Shown here piece after piece: positions 1 through 8,726 of a stretch of 64,000 bases of DNA (its first letter is position 1; each line of letters opens with the position of its first letter). The notes under the pieces were generated by a model. That model searched no databases, was not told the DNA's origin, and saw only the letters and a list, made by a program, of their open reading frames with translations. The position numbers were made by a program, and so were the translations under genes. This DNA comes from Actinoallomurus sp963850195 (GTDB taxonomy: Bacteria; Actinomycetota; Actinomycetes; Streptosporangiales; Streptosporangiaceae): NCBI GenBank assembly GCA_963850195.1, contig CAWKKD010000004.1, forward strand, positions 558,001 to 622,000, in the 5' to 3' direction.

Positions 1-522
1 GGCGGTGGCCGCCTGCTCGTGACCGCGTTCAGCGACGTCGTCGACGAGAACGACCATTTCCTCCCCGGCGGGTTCACGACCCGGCTCGGCCCGGCCCTCG
101 GCGTGGCCGTCCTCGACTTCGACGGGGTTCTCCCGGAGGAGGCGCTCACGGTCGCGTGGGACGGCACCGTCTTCGGCGGTGACGTGCTCGCCGAGGTACT
201 GCGGGTCGACGGGGCGGAGGTGCTGGCGACCTTCGCGTCCGGCGCCGCCGCGCTCACCCGCAACGCCTTCGGCACCGGAGAGGCCTACTATCTGGCGACG
301 ATGGCCGACGCGGACGGCCGCCTCGCGGTGGCCCGCCACCTCGTCGAACGCACCGGCGTCGATCCGGTGGTGGCCGGGCTGCCACCCCGCGTCGAGGCGT
401 CCCTGCGCGGCGACGTCGTGACCGTCATCAACCACACCCCGGAACCCGTCGAGGTGTCGGTACCGGCCGGCGCCCCGCCCTTCACCCTCGGCCCGTACGG
501 CTACCGGATGATCCACGCCTAG
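1..522 (+). CDS. Beta-galactosidase, GH42 family, C-terminal part (cut by window edge)
   Basis: The reading frame is open from the first base, so the start lies outside the window. The visible 173 residues resemble the end of GH42 beta-galactosidases. The stretch LLVTAFSDVVDENDHFLPGG matches the trimerisation domain, where these enzymes usually read like 'VTYFSGIVDENDHV..GG'. After it comes a small C-terminal beta domain ending PYGYRMIHA. The catalytic barrel is not visible. GH42 enzymes release terminal galactose from short oligosaccharides, usually in the cytoplasm. The gene converges on the GH3 gene and their stop codons overlap by a few bases. Its place at the edge of a LacI-controlled sugar island suggests it belongs to that island, but its promoter cannot be seen. 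Confidence 0.8.
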   Translation, partial: GGGRLLVTAFSDVVDENDHFLPGGFTTRLGPALGVAVLDFDGVLPEEALTVAWDGTVFGGDVLAEVLRVDGAEVLATFASGAAALTRNAFGTGEAYYLATMADADGRLAVARHLVERTGVDPVVAGLPPRVEASLRGDVVTVINHTPEPVEVSVPAGAPPFTLGPYGYRMIHA

Positions 523-2744
523 GAGACGACGAGGCGCAGGGGGTCGGCGGGTTCGCCGGCGCCCGTCGTCGAGAGCCACAGGTCCAGGGTCGCGGCGAGC
601 CCCAGGCCGGGTACGGCGTCCGGCTCGATGGCGACGGTGACCTCGCGTTCCGCGCCGGGATCGAGGGTGACCCGGGTGAAGCCGACGAGGATCGCGCGTC
701 TCGGTACGAGGCCGGGCGTCCGTACCCGGGCGTAGAGCTGCACGACCTGGGTGCCGTGCCTCGCGCCGGTGTTGCGTACGGTCGCGGTCACGTACGTGCC
801 CGGGAGGGCGCTCGCGGGCACGCGGTCGGCCGGCATCACAGCAGGCCCCAGCTCCCACGTCGTGAAGCCGAGCCCGGCGCCGAAGGGGAATTCCGCCGCG
901 GCCTCCGCGTCGACGTAGCGCCGGGTCACCTCGAGCCGCTCGTTGTAGGCCACGGGCAGCACCGCGCTCGAGCCGGGCAGGGAGACCGGGAGCCGCCCCT
1001 CCGGCTCGTGTCCGCCGAGGATGATCTCCGCGATCGCGCGGCCGCCGTCGGGCCCCGGGTACCACGCGTAGAGCACGGCGTCGCACGCGTCGGCGACGTG
1101 GCCGATTCCGTGCGGACGGCCGGAGACGACGACCGCGACGGTCGGCGTCCCGCTCGCCACGACCGCGTCGACCAGGTCCCGCTGCGCGGCGGGCAGCTCG
1201 ACCTCGGCGGCGTCGAAGCCCTCGCCGGTCGTCGCCATCGGCCGCGCGCCTTCGAGCTCGGCGGCGCCGTTGGCCTGGAAGTCGTCGTCGTAGCCGCGCG
1301 CGCTGGTACTGCCGAGCACGAGCACGACCAGCTCGGACTCGGCGGCGACGGCCGCGGCGCGCGCGCACCCGCCGTCGATCGCCTCGCTGAGCCCGCTTCC
1401 GCGTTCGTGGCGGACCCCGTCGCCGGCCAGCGCGCGTACGCCGTCCAGCACGGACCGGCCGACGCCGTCGGCGAGCGGGGGCACGTAGTCGCCGAGCAGG
1501 CTCGCCGGGTCGGCGGCGTTCGGGCCGATCACCGCCACGCGCCGCGGTACGTCCGTGAGCGGAAGCAGGTCATCGCGGTTGCGCAGCAGGACGGCGGTCG
1601 CCCCGGCCAGCTCGGGAACCGCGCCGGGCGCCGGGAACGACGGCGCGGGCGCGGGCGGGTCGAGCAGGCCGAGGCCCACCTTGAGCGCCAGGACCCGCCG
1701 GCAGGCGCGGTCGACGAGGGCCTCCGGCACGAGTCCCTCGGCGACGGCCGCCTCGAGGTCCGCGTAGGACACGTCGCACATGCTCAGGTCGACCCCCGCC
1801 CGCAGCGCGAGCGCACCGGCGGCCGCCGGTGAGGACGCCGAGCGCATGAGCCGGTCGACCGCGAACATGTCGGCCATCACGATCCCCTCGAACCCCCACT
1901 CTCCGCGCAGGGTGCCGGTGAGGAGCGCCTCGTTCGCGCAGCAGGGCACGCCGTCGATGTCGTTGTAGGCCGCCATCACGCCGACCGCGCCCTCGCCGAT
2001 CCCGGCACGCGCGGCGGGCAGGTGGAGCTCGGCGAGCTCCCTCGGCCCGATCGGGGTTCCCGAGCCGTTGCGCCCGCCCATCGCGGCCCCCTGCCCGGCG
2101 AAGTGCTTGAGCACGACCCCGATGCGGGTCTCGGCCCGCATCCCGCGTACGAGCGCGCGTGTGCACAGCGAGGCGAGCAGCGGGTCCTCGCCGAAGCACT
2201 CCTCGGACCGCCCCCAGCGCGGGTCGCGCAGGACGTCGAGCCCGGAGACGAGCGCGAGGTGCACGCCACGCGCGCGCAGCTCACGCGCCGTGTGCGCGGC
2301 GGCGCGCTCGATCAGCTCGGGGCGCCAGGCCGCGGCGGCCCCCAGGTTGGTGGGGAACAGCTGCGACCCCAGGGCCTGATGGCCGTGCGGCGCCTCTTCG
2401 ACGAACAGCGCGGGGATGCCGAACCTCGAGGCCGCGACGACGCGCTCCTGCACCATCGCCGTCACCTCGGCGGAGGCCGACGGGCCGGCGCCGTTCGACC
2501 AGTCGCGGCCCGACCACGCGTCGGCACGCAGCAGACCGTAGAGCGCCCCGAGGCCGCCCCAGCGCTGGACCTCCTCGTCCAGCGCCTTCGTGGTGACGGG
2601 ACCGGTGGCGCCGCGCGCCCAGGTGTCCCAGCCGAGCAGCCGCTGGTTGAGCTGGCCGACCTTCTCGCGGAGCGTCAGGCGGCCCAGCAGGTCCTCGACG
2701 CGCGAGGAGAGGGGCCGCGCCGGGTCCCGGAATGGTTCGGTCAT
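519..2744 (-). CDS. Glycoside hydrolase family 3 (beta-glucosidase/beta-xylosidase type)
   Basis: A 741-residue GH3 enzyme without a signal peptide, so probably cytoplasmic. Order: N-terminal (alpha/beta)8 domain with GEDPLLAS, KHFAGQG and GIVMADMF, where Asp292 is the expected nucleophile. Next is the alpha/beta sandwich (AVIGPNAADPASLLGDY), then a fibronectin-III-like C-terminal domain (TVRNTGARHGTQVVQLY). GH3 proteins remove terminal beta-linked sugars; the exact sugar cannot be told from motifs. I chose the ATG at 2744 over an upstream in-frame start at 2792 because AGGAGG precedes it at good spacing. It diverges from the apiosidase-like gene, and the LacI-type palindrome at 2833-2844 lies in the shared promoter region, so the two are probably co-regulated. 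Confidence 0.9.
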   Translation of the reverse strand: MTEPFRDPARPLSSRVEDLLGRLTLREKVGQLNQRLLGWDTWARGATGPVTTKALDEEVQRWGGLGALYGLLRADAWSGRDWSNGAGPSASAEVTAMVQERVVAASRFGIPALFVEEAPHGHQALGSQLFPTNLGAAAAWRPELIERAAAHTARELRARGVHLALVSGLDVLRDPRWGRSEECFGEDPLLASLCTRALVRGMRAETRIGVVLKHFAGQGAAMGGRNGSGTPIGPRELAELHLPAARAGIGEGAVGVMAAYNDIDGVPCCANEALLTGTLRGEWGFEGIVMADMFAVDRLMRSASSPAAAGALALRAGVDLSMCDVSYADLEAAVAEGLVPEALVDRACRRVLALKVGLGLLDPPAPAPSFPAPGAVPELAGATAVLLRNRDDLLPLTDVPRRVAVIGPNAADPASLLGDYVPPLADGVGRSVLDGVRALAGDGVRHERGSGLSEAIDGGCARAAAVAAESELVVLVLGSTSARGYDDDFQANGAAELEGARPMATTGEGFDAAEVELPAAQRDLVDAVVASGTPTVAVVVSGRPHGIGHVADACDAVLYAWYPGPDGGRAIAEIILGGHEPEGRLPVSLPGSSAVLPVAYNERLEVTRRYVDAEAAAEFPFGAGLGFTTWELGPAVMPADRVPASALPGTYVTATVRNTGARHGTQVVQLYARVRTPGLVPRRAILVGFTRVTLDPGAEREVTVAIEPDAVPGLGLAATLDLWLSTTGAGEPADPLRLVVS

Positions 2745-2832
2745 GCCGTCACCCTCCTGGCGGGATGCCGAGACACCGCCGGGGCGGGCCATCGCTTGTT
2801 CCGCTCAACGTACTATCTTTGACTCTCCGGTA

Positions 2833-2844
2833 TGAACCGGTTCA
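2833..2844. promoter_or_regulatory. LacI-type operator A (TGAACCGGTTCA)
   Basis: A perfect 12-bp palindrome with a central CG step, typical of LacI-family operators. It lies between the divergent GH3 gene (start 2744) and the apiosidase-like gene (start 2869), 24 bp before the latter. TTGACT at 2819-2824 could be a -35 element for the rightward gene, which would put the palindrome in the core promoter. The same 12-mer recurs at 7293-7304, with near-copies at 11937 and 12007. Binding by the LacI protein encoded at 6205-7245 is inferred. Confidence 0.8.
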
Positions 2845-2868
2845 ATCGAGCCGATGGAGTCAATCGAC

Positions 2869-4149
2869 ATGGCCCATCTGACTGTCGCCCCGTCCGGAAC
2901 GCACCTCGTGAATGATGGAGCGTTCTTCCCTCTCATCATCGATACGGCATGGAGCAGTTTCGCCGATCCGACGGAGGACGAATGGCGGACCTACCTCGCG
3001 GCCCGACGCCGTCAGGGGTTCACCTGCGTGCTCGTCTCGGTGCTGCCGATCCTGCACGACCGTGACGAACGGCCCGGGGCACGCGAGCCCTTCGCGCTCG
3101 ACGCCGACGGCCACCACGACTTCTCCCGCCTCGACGACGCGTTCTTCGCCGAGGCGCGGGAGTTCACCCGGATCGCGCACGAGGAGTACGGGCTGATCCT
3201 GATGATCGCCGTGCTCTGGAACAACTATCTCGCCGGGACCTGGGGGGCGGCCGTGACCCCGCACGCGGTCATGCCCGAGGCGGACCGGCGTGCGTACGTC
3301 GCGCGGGTCGCCGAGGCGTTCGGCGACCTCGAGCCGATCTTCGCGCTCGGCGGTGACGACCACTACACGGTCCCGGGCGCGAACGCGGGCTACCTCGAGG
3401 CACTCGCCCATCTGCGCGTGGCCGCCCCGAACTGCCTGGTCACGACCCACTCGGCGCCGAACACCACCATGCCGGACGAGATCGCGGACGGCCTGGACCT
3501 GTACCTGCACCAGTCGGGCCACAACATCGAGAACCAGGAGCTGACCTGGCGCCAGCCCGCGCAGTATCTCGCCCGCGAGCCGCGCAGGCCCCTCGTCGCG
3601 TCCGAACCCCCGTACGAGCAGCACGGCAAGGTCAACGGGCACGGCCGCTGGAGCCGTGACGAGGTGCGCCACGCGAGCTGGACGAGCGTGCTGGCCGGAG
3701 CGACGGCGGGCATCGGGTACGGCGCGCACGGCATGTGGATGTGGCACTCGCCGAGCGGCGACTTCCAGGCCCGGGGTCCGTCCCTCGAGCCGTTCCACTG
3801 GCCGGAGGCCCTCGCCTTCCCGGGCGCCCTCGACATCTCCTTCATGGCGTGGCTGTTCGCCGAGCATCGCCTCGAACGGCTCGTCCCCGCGCAGGAGCTG
3901 CTCGCCGACGACGCCGGCGGCCGGTTCCGCCTCGCCGCGAGCCCGGACCGCGACCTCGTCGCGCTCTACCAGCCGTACAGCCGGGACGCGGAGGTGCACC
4001 TCGACCTGAGCGGCCATCGCATCGCCGCCTGGGACCTCGCCGAGCGCGCCCCGCTCACCGTGGACGCCATCGTCGAGGGCGGCCGTACCCGCTTCCGGCA
4101 GCTCACCAGCCGGTCCGACCAGCTCCTCATCGCGAGGCGCGCGTCGTGA
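2869..4149 (+). CDS. DUF4038 / GH140 apiosidase-like protein
   Basis: A 426-residue protein with no signal peptide. Its start, HLVNDGAFFPLIIDTAW, fits the DUF4038 'apiosidase-like' barrel, whose best-known members (GH140) release apiose from plant pectin. Acidic residues that could be catalytic occur at IFALGGDDHY and VASEPPYEQHG; this assignment is by analogy. A small beta-rich C-terminal region follows (ALYQPYSRDAEVHLDLSGH). ATG at 2869 is preferred over ATG 2854 because GGAG precedes it. Its stop overlaps the GTG of the next gene (GTGA), so the two are translationally coupled. It heads a four-gene unit ending in lacI. The substrate could be another deoxy- or branched sugar; cytoplasmic location suggests it acts on imported oligosaccharides. 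Confidence 0.65.
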   Translation: MAHLTVAPSGTHLVNDGAFFPLIIDTAWSSFADPTEDEWRTYLAARRRQGFTCVLVSVLPILHDRDERPGAREPFALDADGHHDFSRLDDAFFAEAREFTRIAHEEYGLILMIAVLWNNYLAGTWGAAVTPHAVMPEADRRAYVARVAEAFGDLEPIFALGGDDHYTVPGANAGYLEALAHLRVAAPNCLVTTHSAPNTTMPDEIADGLDLYLHQSGHNIENQELTWRQPAQYLAREPRRPLVASEPPYEQHGKVNGHGRWSRDEVRHASWTSVLAGATAGIGYGAHGMWMWHSPSGDFQARGPSLEPFHWPEALAFPGALDISFMAWLFAEHRLERLVPAQELLADDAGGRFRLAASPDRDLVALYQPYSRDAEVHLDLSGHRIAAWDLAERAPLTVDAIVEGGRTRFRQLTSRSDQLLIARRAS

Positions 4150-4994
4150 GCGCGCCGGCTCACGTGCTGGTGACCGGGGCCGAGGGCCTCGTCGGGTCGG
4201 CCGTCGTCGCGCACCTGCGCGCCTGCGGCCACGACATCACCACGCTCTCCCTGCCGGACGTGGTGCCCCACGACGGCGTACGGGTCGTACGCGGCGACGC
4301 GCGCGATCCGGTGGCCGTCGCGACCGCCACCGAGGACGTCGACGCCGTCGCCCACCTGGCCGCCATCCCGAACCCGTGGAGCGCCCTGGCGCAGGAGGTG
4401 TTCGCCAACAACGCGGAGGCGACCTTCAACGTGCTGTGGACCGCCGCGGAGCAGGGCGTACGCCGCTTCGTGATCGCGGGCAGCGTCAACGCGACCGGCC
4501 TGCTCATGAACCCCCACCGGCCCCTCCCGCCGCGCTATCCCATCGACGAGACGATCCCCGCCGACATCGCCGATCCCTACTCGCTGTCGAAGCAGGCCGA
4601 CGAGGCCACGCTGCGCGCGGTGTGCCGGCGGTTCGGCGGGTCGGGTGTCGCCCTGCGCCTGCCGCTCATGATCTCGCCCGCGAACGCCGCCGTCCTGCGC
4701 GCGCGGTACGCGGAGCGGCCCGCCGACGGCGTCGGCGACGGATGGGGCTGGCTCGACGTACGGGACGGAGCGGAGGCGTTCCGGCTGGCGATCGGCGGCG
4801 ACTACGACGGGACGCACGTCGTCCACGTCGCGGCGCCGGACACGTTCCAGGACGTCCCGACGGAGGAGCTGCTCCGGCTCTACGCGCCGGGCGTCCCGAC
4901 GCGGGAGATGTTTCCCGGCCGTACGGCTCCGATCGACACGCGGCGGGCCCGCGACCTGCTCGGCTTCGTGCCGCGCTTCGGCGGGGAGGGCTGA
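4146..4994 (+). CDS. NAD(P)-dependent epimerase/dehydrogenase (extended SDR), probable sugar oxidase
   Basis: A 282-residue extended short-chain dehydrogenase. It has the glycine-rich nucleotide loop GAEGLVGS near residue 10, the HLAAIPNP core and the catalytic Tyr145/Lys149 pair in YSLSK. The family includes sugar epimerases and uronate or aldose dehydrogenases. Lying between an apiosidase-like gene and a sugar-acid dehydratase, with a lactonase-like gene nearby, oxidation of a sugar C1 to a lactone is the more coherent role. That is inference from context. The GTG start overlaps the previous stop. The next gene begins 1 bp after this stop, so it is part of one operon. An epimerase role is not excluded. 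Confidence 0.75.
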   Translation: MSAPAHVLVTGAEGLVGSAVVAHLRACGHDITTLSLPDVVPHDGVRVVRGDARDPVAVATATEDVDAVAHLAAIPNPWSALAQEVFANNAEATFNVLWTAAEQGVRRFVIAGSVNATGLLMNPHRPLPPRYPIDETIPADIADPYSLSKQADEATLRAVCRRFGGSGVALRLPLMISPANAAVLRARYAERPADGVGDGWGWLDVRDGAEAFRLAIGGDYDGTHVVHVAAPDTFQDVPTEELLRLYAPGVPTREMFPGRTAPIDTRRARDLLGFVPRFGGEG

Positions 4995-4995
4995 C

Positions 4996-6147
4996 ATGCG
5001 GATCACGTCGGTGGAGACGTTCGTGCTCGGCGAGCGCCACCTGCTCGTACGCGTCGGCACGGACGAGGGGCCGGCCGGGTGGGGCGACGCCTCGCTCGAG
5101 CACCGGCCCGGTGCGGTCGCCGCGGCGATACGCGAGCTCTCCGGCCGGCTCATCGGCAGGGACCCGCTGCCCGTCACCGCGCACTGGCAACGCCTGACCC
5201 GCGGCGGCTTCTACCGAGGCGGCCCGGTCCTGTCGAGCGCCGTCGCGGGGCTCGACCTGGCGCTGTGGGACCTACGCGGCCGGTGGTTCGGCGCCCCGAT
5301 CCACGAACTGCTCGGCGGCCCGTGCCGCGACCGCGTACGCCTCTACACCCACACGTGGGGCGGCCCCGGGCAGACCGGCGGTCCGGAGCGGGCCCGCATG
5401 CTCGTGGAGTCGGGCTACACGCTCGTCAAGGCGTCGGTGGCCGGCCCTGTCGGGTTCCTCGACACGCCCTCGATGACCTCGCGCTTCGTCGCTGACCTGG
5501 AGGCCCTGCGCGAGGCGGTCGGCGACGAGGCCGACTTCGGCATCGACCTGCACGGCCGGGTCTCGGTCCACCAGGCGCGGCGGCTCGCCGACGCCGTCGC
5601 GCACACGGCCCCGGCCTTCCTCGAGGAGCCGCTCCGGCCGGAGCACTCGCGGCTCATCGGGCGGCTCACCGCCTCGACGCACATCCCGATCGCGACCGGC
5701 GAGCGGCTCTTCTCCCGTGAGGAGTACCTCCCGGTCCTCGAGGCCGGGATCGCCATCGCCCAGCCGGACCTCGCGCACGCCGGCGGGATCACCGAGGTGT
5801 TCCGCATCGCCACGCTCGCCGAGTCCTACGACGTCCAGGTGGCCCCGCACTGCCCCATCGGCCCGGTCGCCCTCGCGGCCTGCGTGCAGCTCGACCTGGC
5901 CGTGCCGAACTTCTACGCGCAGGAGCACGTCATCGACCTGACCTCGGCCGACTCGGAGGACCTGGCGATCCTACGGAACCCCGAGGTGCTCGTGCCCGTG
6001 TCGGGACACCTCGAGCGCCCGGTGGGTCCGGGCCTCGGCATCGAGGTCGACGAGGACGCGGTGCGCGCCGCTCACCGTCCCGACCTCCTCGTCCCCGAGG
6101 GCAGCCCCACATGGAGTCACCCCGATGGTGGCTTCGCCGAATGGTGA
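4996..6147 (+). CDS. Enolase-superfamily sugar-acid dehydratase (galactonate dehydratase-like)
   Basis: A 383-residue member of the mandelate racemase/muconate-lactonising family, closest in pattern to D-galactonate dehydratase (DgoD). The N-terminal capping domain ends with GGPVLSSAVAGLDLALWDL. The barrel carries the three metal-ligand strands: Asp in FGIDLHGR, Glu in FLEEPL and Glu in IATGERL. The His in APHCP and the Asp in IAQPDLAHAGG form the expected general-base dyad. Such enzymes turn an aldonate into a 2-keto-3-deoxy acid. The actual aldonate is unknown; related enzymes use galactonate, gluconate, arabinonate or xylonate. It is in the same unit as the apiosidase-like and SDR genes, directly upstream of lacI. 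Confidence 0.8.
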   Translation: MRITSVETFVLGERHLLVRVGTDEGPAGWGDASLEHRPGAVAAAIRELSGRLIGRDPLPVTAHWQRLTRGGFYRGGPVLSSAVAGLDLALWDLRGRWFGAPIHELLGGPCRDRVRLYTHTWGGPGQTGGPERARMLVESGYTLVKASVAGPVGFLDTPSMTSRFVADLEALREAVGDEADFGIDLHGRVSVHQARRLADAVAHTAPAFLEEPLRPEHSRLIGRLTASTHIPIATGERLFSREEYLPVLEAGIAIAQPDLAHAGGITEVFRIATLAESYDVQVAPHCPIGPVALAACVQLDLAVPNFYAQEHVIDLTSADSEDLAILRNPEVLVPVSGHLERPVGPGLGIEVDEDAVRAAHRPDLLVPEGSPTWSHPDGGFAEW

Positions 6148-6204
6148 CGTGCACGCCGGGCGTTGCGTAACGTTCCCCGCAGACAACCAGGAAAGCGAAG
6201 GTCG

Positions 6205-7245
6205 ATGAGCGAAACGCCTCCCCGGCGACGGCCCGTCCGGATCAGTGACGTCGCCAAGGCGGCCGGCGTGAGCAAGGCGCTGGTCTCGTACGCCCTGAAC
6301 GACCGGCCCGGGGTACGGGAGTCCACGCGTGCGCACATCGTCGAGACGGCGCGCAGCCTGGGCTGGACGCCGAGCCTGCGCGCCCGCGGCCTCTCGGTGT
6401 CGCGGGCGTACGCGATCGGGCTCGTCTTCCAGCAGTCGCCCGAGGCCCTCGCGAGCGACCAGTACTACACGAGCCTCATGGCCGGTCTGCAGAGCGTGCT
6501 GTCGACCTCCACGTACTCCCTGGTGACCGAGGTCGTCGAGAGCCCGAAGGCCGAGCGCGACGCCTACCGGCGGCTCGCGCGCGACGGCCGGGTGGACGGC
6601 ATGGTCATCGTCGACCTGCGCCAGGACGACCTGCGGTTCGACCTCGTGCAGGAGGCCGGGCTGGCGTTCGTGAGCCTCGGCTGGCCGCCGGAGCCCACGA
6701 CCATGCCGGTGCTGGTCTACGACGAGACCCAGGCGATCACCGATGTGGTGAACCACCTGGCCGCGCTCGGACATCGCCGGGTCGCTCAGGTGGTCGGCCC
6801 GCAGACGAGTGCGCCGGCACGGCTGCGGCGCGAGCTCTACCAGGAGCTCTTCCGCGGCCACGGCATCGACCACTCACGGTGGATCGAGAGCGACTACACC
6901 GCGTCCGGTGGCCAGGACGCGACCGAGCGGCTGCTCGAGGCCGACCCGCAGCCGACGGCGATCGTCTACTCCAACGACCTCATGGCGATCGCGGGGATGA
7001 GCGTCGCCTTCTCGCGCGGCCTGCGGGTGCCCGACGACGTGTCGATCGTGGGCTGGGACGACATCACCATCTCGCAGTACCTCCACCCGACGCTGTCGAC
7101 GGTGACGCAGCATCCGTTCGACGACGGCCGCATGGCCGCGAAGCTGTTGCTCGAGGCGATCGAGGGCGAGGAGTTCGACGAGGCGGTGCGGATGCCCAAC
7201 CCCAGGTTCGTCCCCCGCGAGTCGAGCGGGACCGCGCCCGTTTAA
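6205..7245 (+). CDS. LacI-family transcriptional regulator of the sugar island
   Basis: A 346-residue LacI/GalR regulator. The N-terminal helix-turn-helix reads RISDVAKAAGVSKALVSYAL, followed by the hinge region (GLSVSRAYAIGL) and a periplasmic-binding-protein-like effector domain (IVYSNDLMAIAGM, VSIVGWDDITISQYLHP). The ATG at 6205 gives a normal N-terminus; an upstream in-frame start at 6163 would add an unlikely basic tail. It is the last gene of the 2869-7245 unit and lies just before the ABC importer. Four matching palindromes in the surrounding 10 kb are its likely operators, and one lies upstream of its own operon, so autoregulation is expected. The inducer is probably the imported sugar or a pathway intermediate. 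Confidence 0.92.
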   Translation: MSETPPRRRPVRISDVAKAAGVSKALVSYALNDRPGVRESTRAHIVETARSLGWTPSLRARGLSVSRAYAIGLVFQQSPEALASDQYYTSLMAGLQSVLSTSTYSLVTEVVESPKAERDAYRRLARDGRVDGMVIVDLRQDDLRFDLVQEAGLAFVSLGWPPEPTTMPVLVYDETQAITDVVNHLAALGHRRVAQVVGPQTSAPARLRRELYQELFRGHGIDHSRWIESDYTASGGQDATERLLEADPQPTAIVYSNDLMAIAGMSVAFSRGLRVPDDVSIVGWDDITISQYLHPTLSTVTQHPFDDGRMAAKLLLEAIEGEEFDEAVRMPNPRFVPRESSGTAPV

Positions 7246-7259
7246 TCCGCACGCTTCCC

Positions 7260-7304
7260 TTGACACCCGGTCCGCCCGACGCGACCATGCTTTGAACCGG
7301 TTCA
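7260..7304 (+). promoter_or_regulatory. Promoter region and LacI-type operator B of the ABC importer
   Basis: TTGACA at 7260-7265 is a consensus -35 hexamer; a clear -10 was not assigned. Downstream, TGAACCGGTTCA at 7293-7304 is a perfect copy of the palindrome at 2833-2844. It would overlap the transcription start and block the importer operon. The substrate-binding-protein gene starts at 7371, 66 bp further on. Confidence 0.75.
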
Positions 7305-7370
7305 GGCGACTGTCGCACACTGACGAGGCTGCTCGTCGCTTCCCTGTTCAACGGCCTAAGAAGAGTCCAT

Positions 7371-8660
7371 ATGAGACGTACATCATTCATCGGGCCGCGC
7401 GTCGCGGCCTTCGTCGGAACCGCGACCCTCGCGGCGACCATGCTTTCCGCGTGTTCGGGCGGAGAGGACTCCAAGCCGGACACCCTCACCGTCATGTCCT
7501 CGTTCACCACCGGCAACGCCACCGGGGACGAGTTCAACAAGTTGGCGAAGGAGTTCACCGCCCAGAGCGGCATCAAGATCGATGTGCAGGAGGTGAACTT
7601 CGCCGACCTGCCCAAGGCCTATGAGGCTGCAAAGCTCGCGAACAAGGAACGCGATCTCGTCATCGAGAACCTCACCCCCGACTCGAGCGACTGGCTGCCG
7701 CAGGGCCAGGTCGTCGATGTCCGCAAGTACCTCGACGACTGGGGCATCACCGGAAAGGTCGACCCCCAGGCGATCCAGTACTGGACCCAGGGCAAGTCCG
7801 GCGTGGCCGGATTCCCGTTCATCGGCTTCAACTGGCCGGTCTGGTACAACATGGACCTGCTCAAGAAGGCCGGCGTGACCGAGGTCCCGAAGACCACGGA
7901 CGACCTGATCGCCGCCGCAGGAAAACTGCGGGCCGCCGGCATCCAGCCGATGGCGCTGTCCGGCGCCGAATGGCCGGTCCAGAACTTCGTGACCTGGATG
8001 GTCCAGCAGTACGTGCAGCCCGCCGAGGCGCAGCAGCTCTTCAGCAAGGGCGGCTACTGCGCCAGCCCCCGCGCCGTTCAGGGCCTCGACCTGTTCGGCA
8101 GGCTGAGGGACGCCGGTGTCTTCATCGACAACGCCCAGGGCTACAGCGCCGACCAGATGACGACGGCGTACTTCAACGGCAAGGCGGCGATGATGCCGTC
8201 CGGCTCCTGGGCCTACACGACGACGCCCGCCGCGATCGGCAAGTCCACCACCCTCGGCGGATTCCCGGTCACGTCCGGCGGCGTGTACACGAAGCCGACC
8301 GCGTTCGAAGGCTACTCGGCGGGCTTCTTCCTCTCTCCGAACGGCAAGAAGAAGATCGACGCCGTCGAGAAGTTCATGAAGTTCATGTACTCCCAGAAGA
8401 GCCTGCAGAGCTGGGTCGGCGACGCCTCGCAGATCCTCGACGCGAAGCCGGAGGTCGTCGGGGATGTGAAGACCTCGAACCCGATGGCCGTCAAGGGTGC
8501 CGCGGTGAAGAAGGACTCGGTGGACTTCCTGCTGCTGCCGGACAACTACATCCCGGCCGGCTTCGACTACCAGCCCGTGACGACCGAGTTCCTCGGCCAC
8601 AAGGGCGAGACCGGAGCCACCTTCTGCAAGGCGCTCGACAAGCTCTACGCCGACAAATGA
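7371..8660 (+). CDS. ABC transporter sugar-binding lipoprotein
   Basis: A 429-residue extracellular solute-binding protein (family 1). It has a lipoprotein signal: positively charged start, hydrophobic stretch and lipobox LSAC with Cys28 as the lipidated residue. The body shows the usual two-lobe pattern (TVMSSFTTGNATGDEFNKLA, MMPSGSWAYTTTPAA). It would capture a sugar or oligosaccharide outside the cell and hand it to the two permeases that follow. No ATPase gene is in the operon; many actinomycetes energise such importers with a shared MsiK-type ATPase encoded elsewhere. The upstream operator places it under the island's LacI protein. The sugar bound is unknown. Confidence 0.92.
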   Translation: MRRTSFIGPRVAAFVGTATLAATMLSACSGGEDSKPDTLTVMSSFTTGNATGDEFNKLAKEFTAQSGIKIDVQEVNFADLPKAYEAAKLANKERDLVIENLTPDSSDWLPQGQVVDVRKYLDDWGITGKVDPQAIQYWTQGKSGVAGFPFIGFNWPVWYNMDLLKKAGVTEVPKTTDDLIAAAGKLRAAGIQPMALSGAEWPVQNFVTWMVQQYVQPAEAQQLFSKGGYCASPRAVQGLDLFGRLRDAGVFIDNAQGYSADQMTTAYFNGKAAMMPSGSWAYTTTPAAIGKSTTLGGFPVTSGGVYTKPTAFEGYSAGFFLSPNGKKKIDAVEKFMKFMYSQKSLQSWVGDASQILDAKPEVVGDVKTSNPMAVKGAAVKKDSVDFLLLPDNYIPAGFDYQPVTTEFLGHKGETGATFCKALDKLYADK

Positions 8661-8682
8661 CCGAATGACCACTCGCGGCGGA

Positions 8683-8704
8683 CTCGGCGCGTAGCGGCGC
8701 CGAG
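8683..8704 (+). terminator. Intra-operon stem-loop after the binding-protein gene
   Basis: CTCGGCGC (8683-8690) pairs with GCGCCGAG (8697-8704) around a 6-base loop, in the 66-bp gap between binding protein and first permease. There is no T-run. This position is typical of partial terminators or mRNA-stabilising hairpins that keep the binding protein in excess over the permeases; that role is inferred. Confidence 0.5.
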
Positions 8705-8726
8705 CCCGCCCGCATGGGAGACGTCC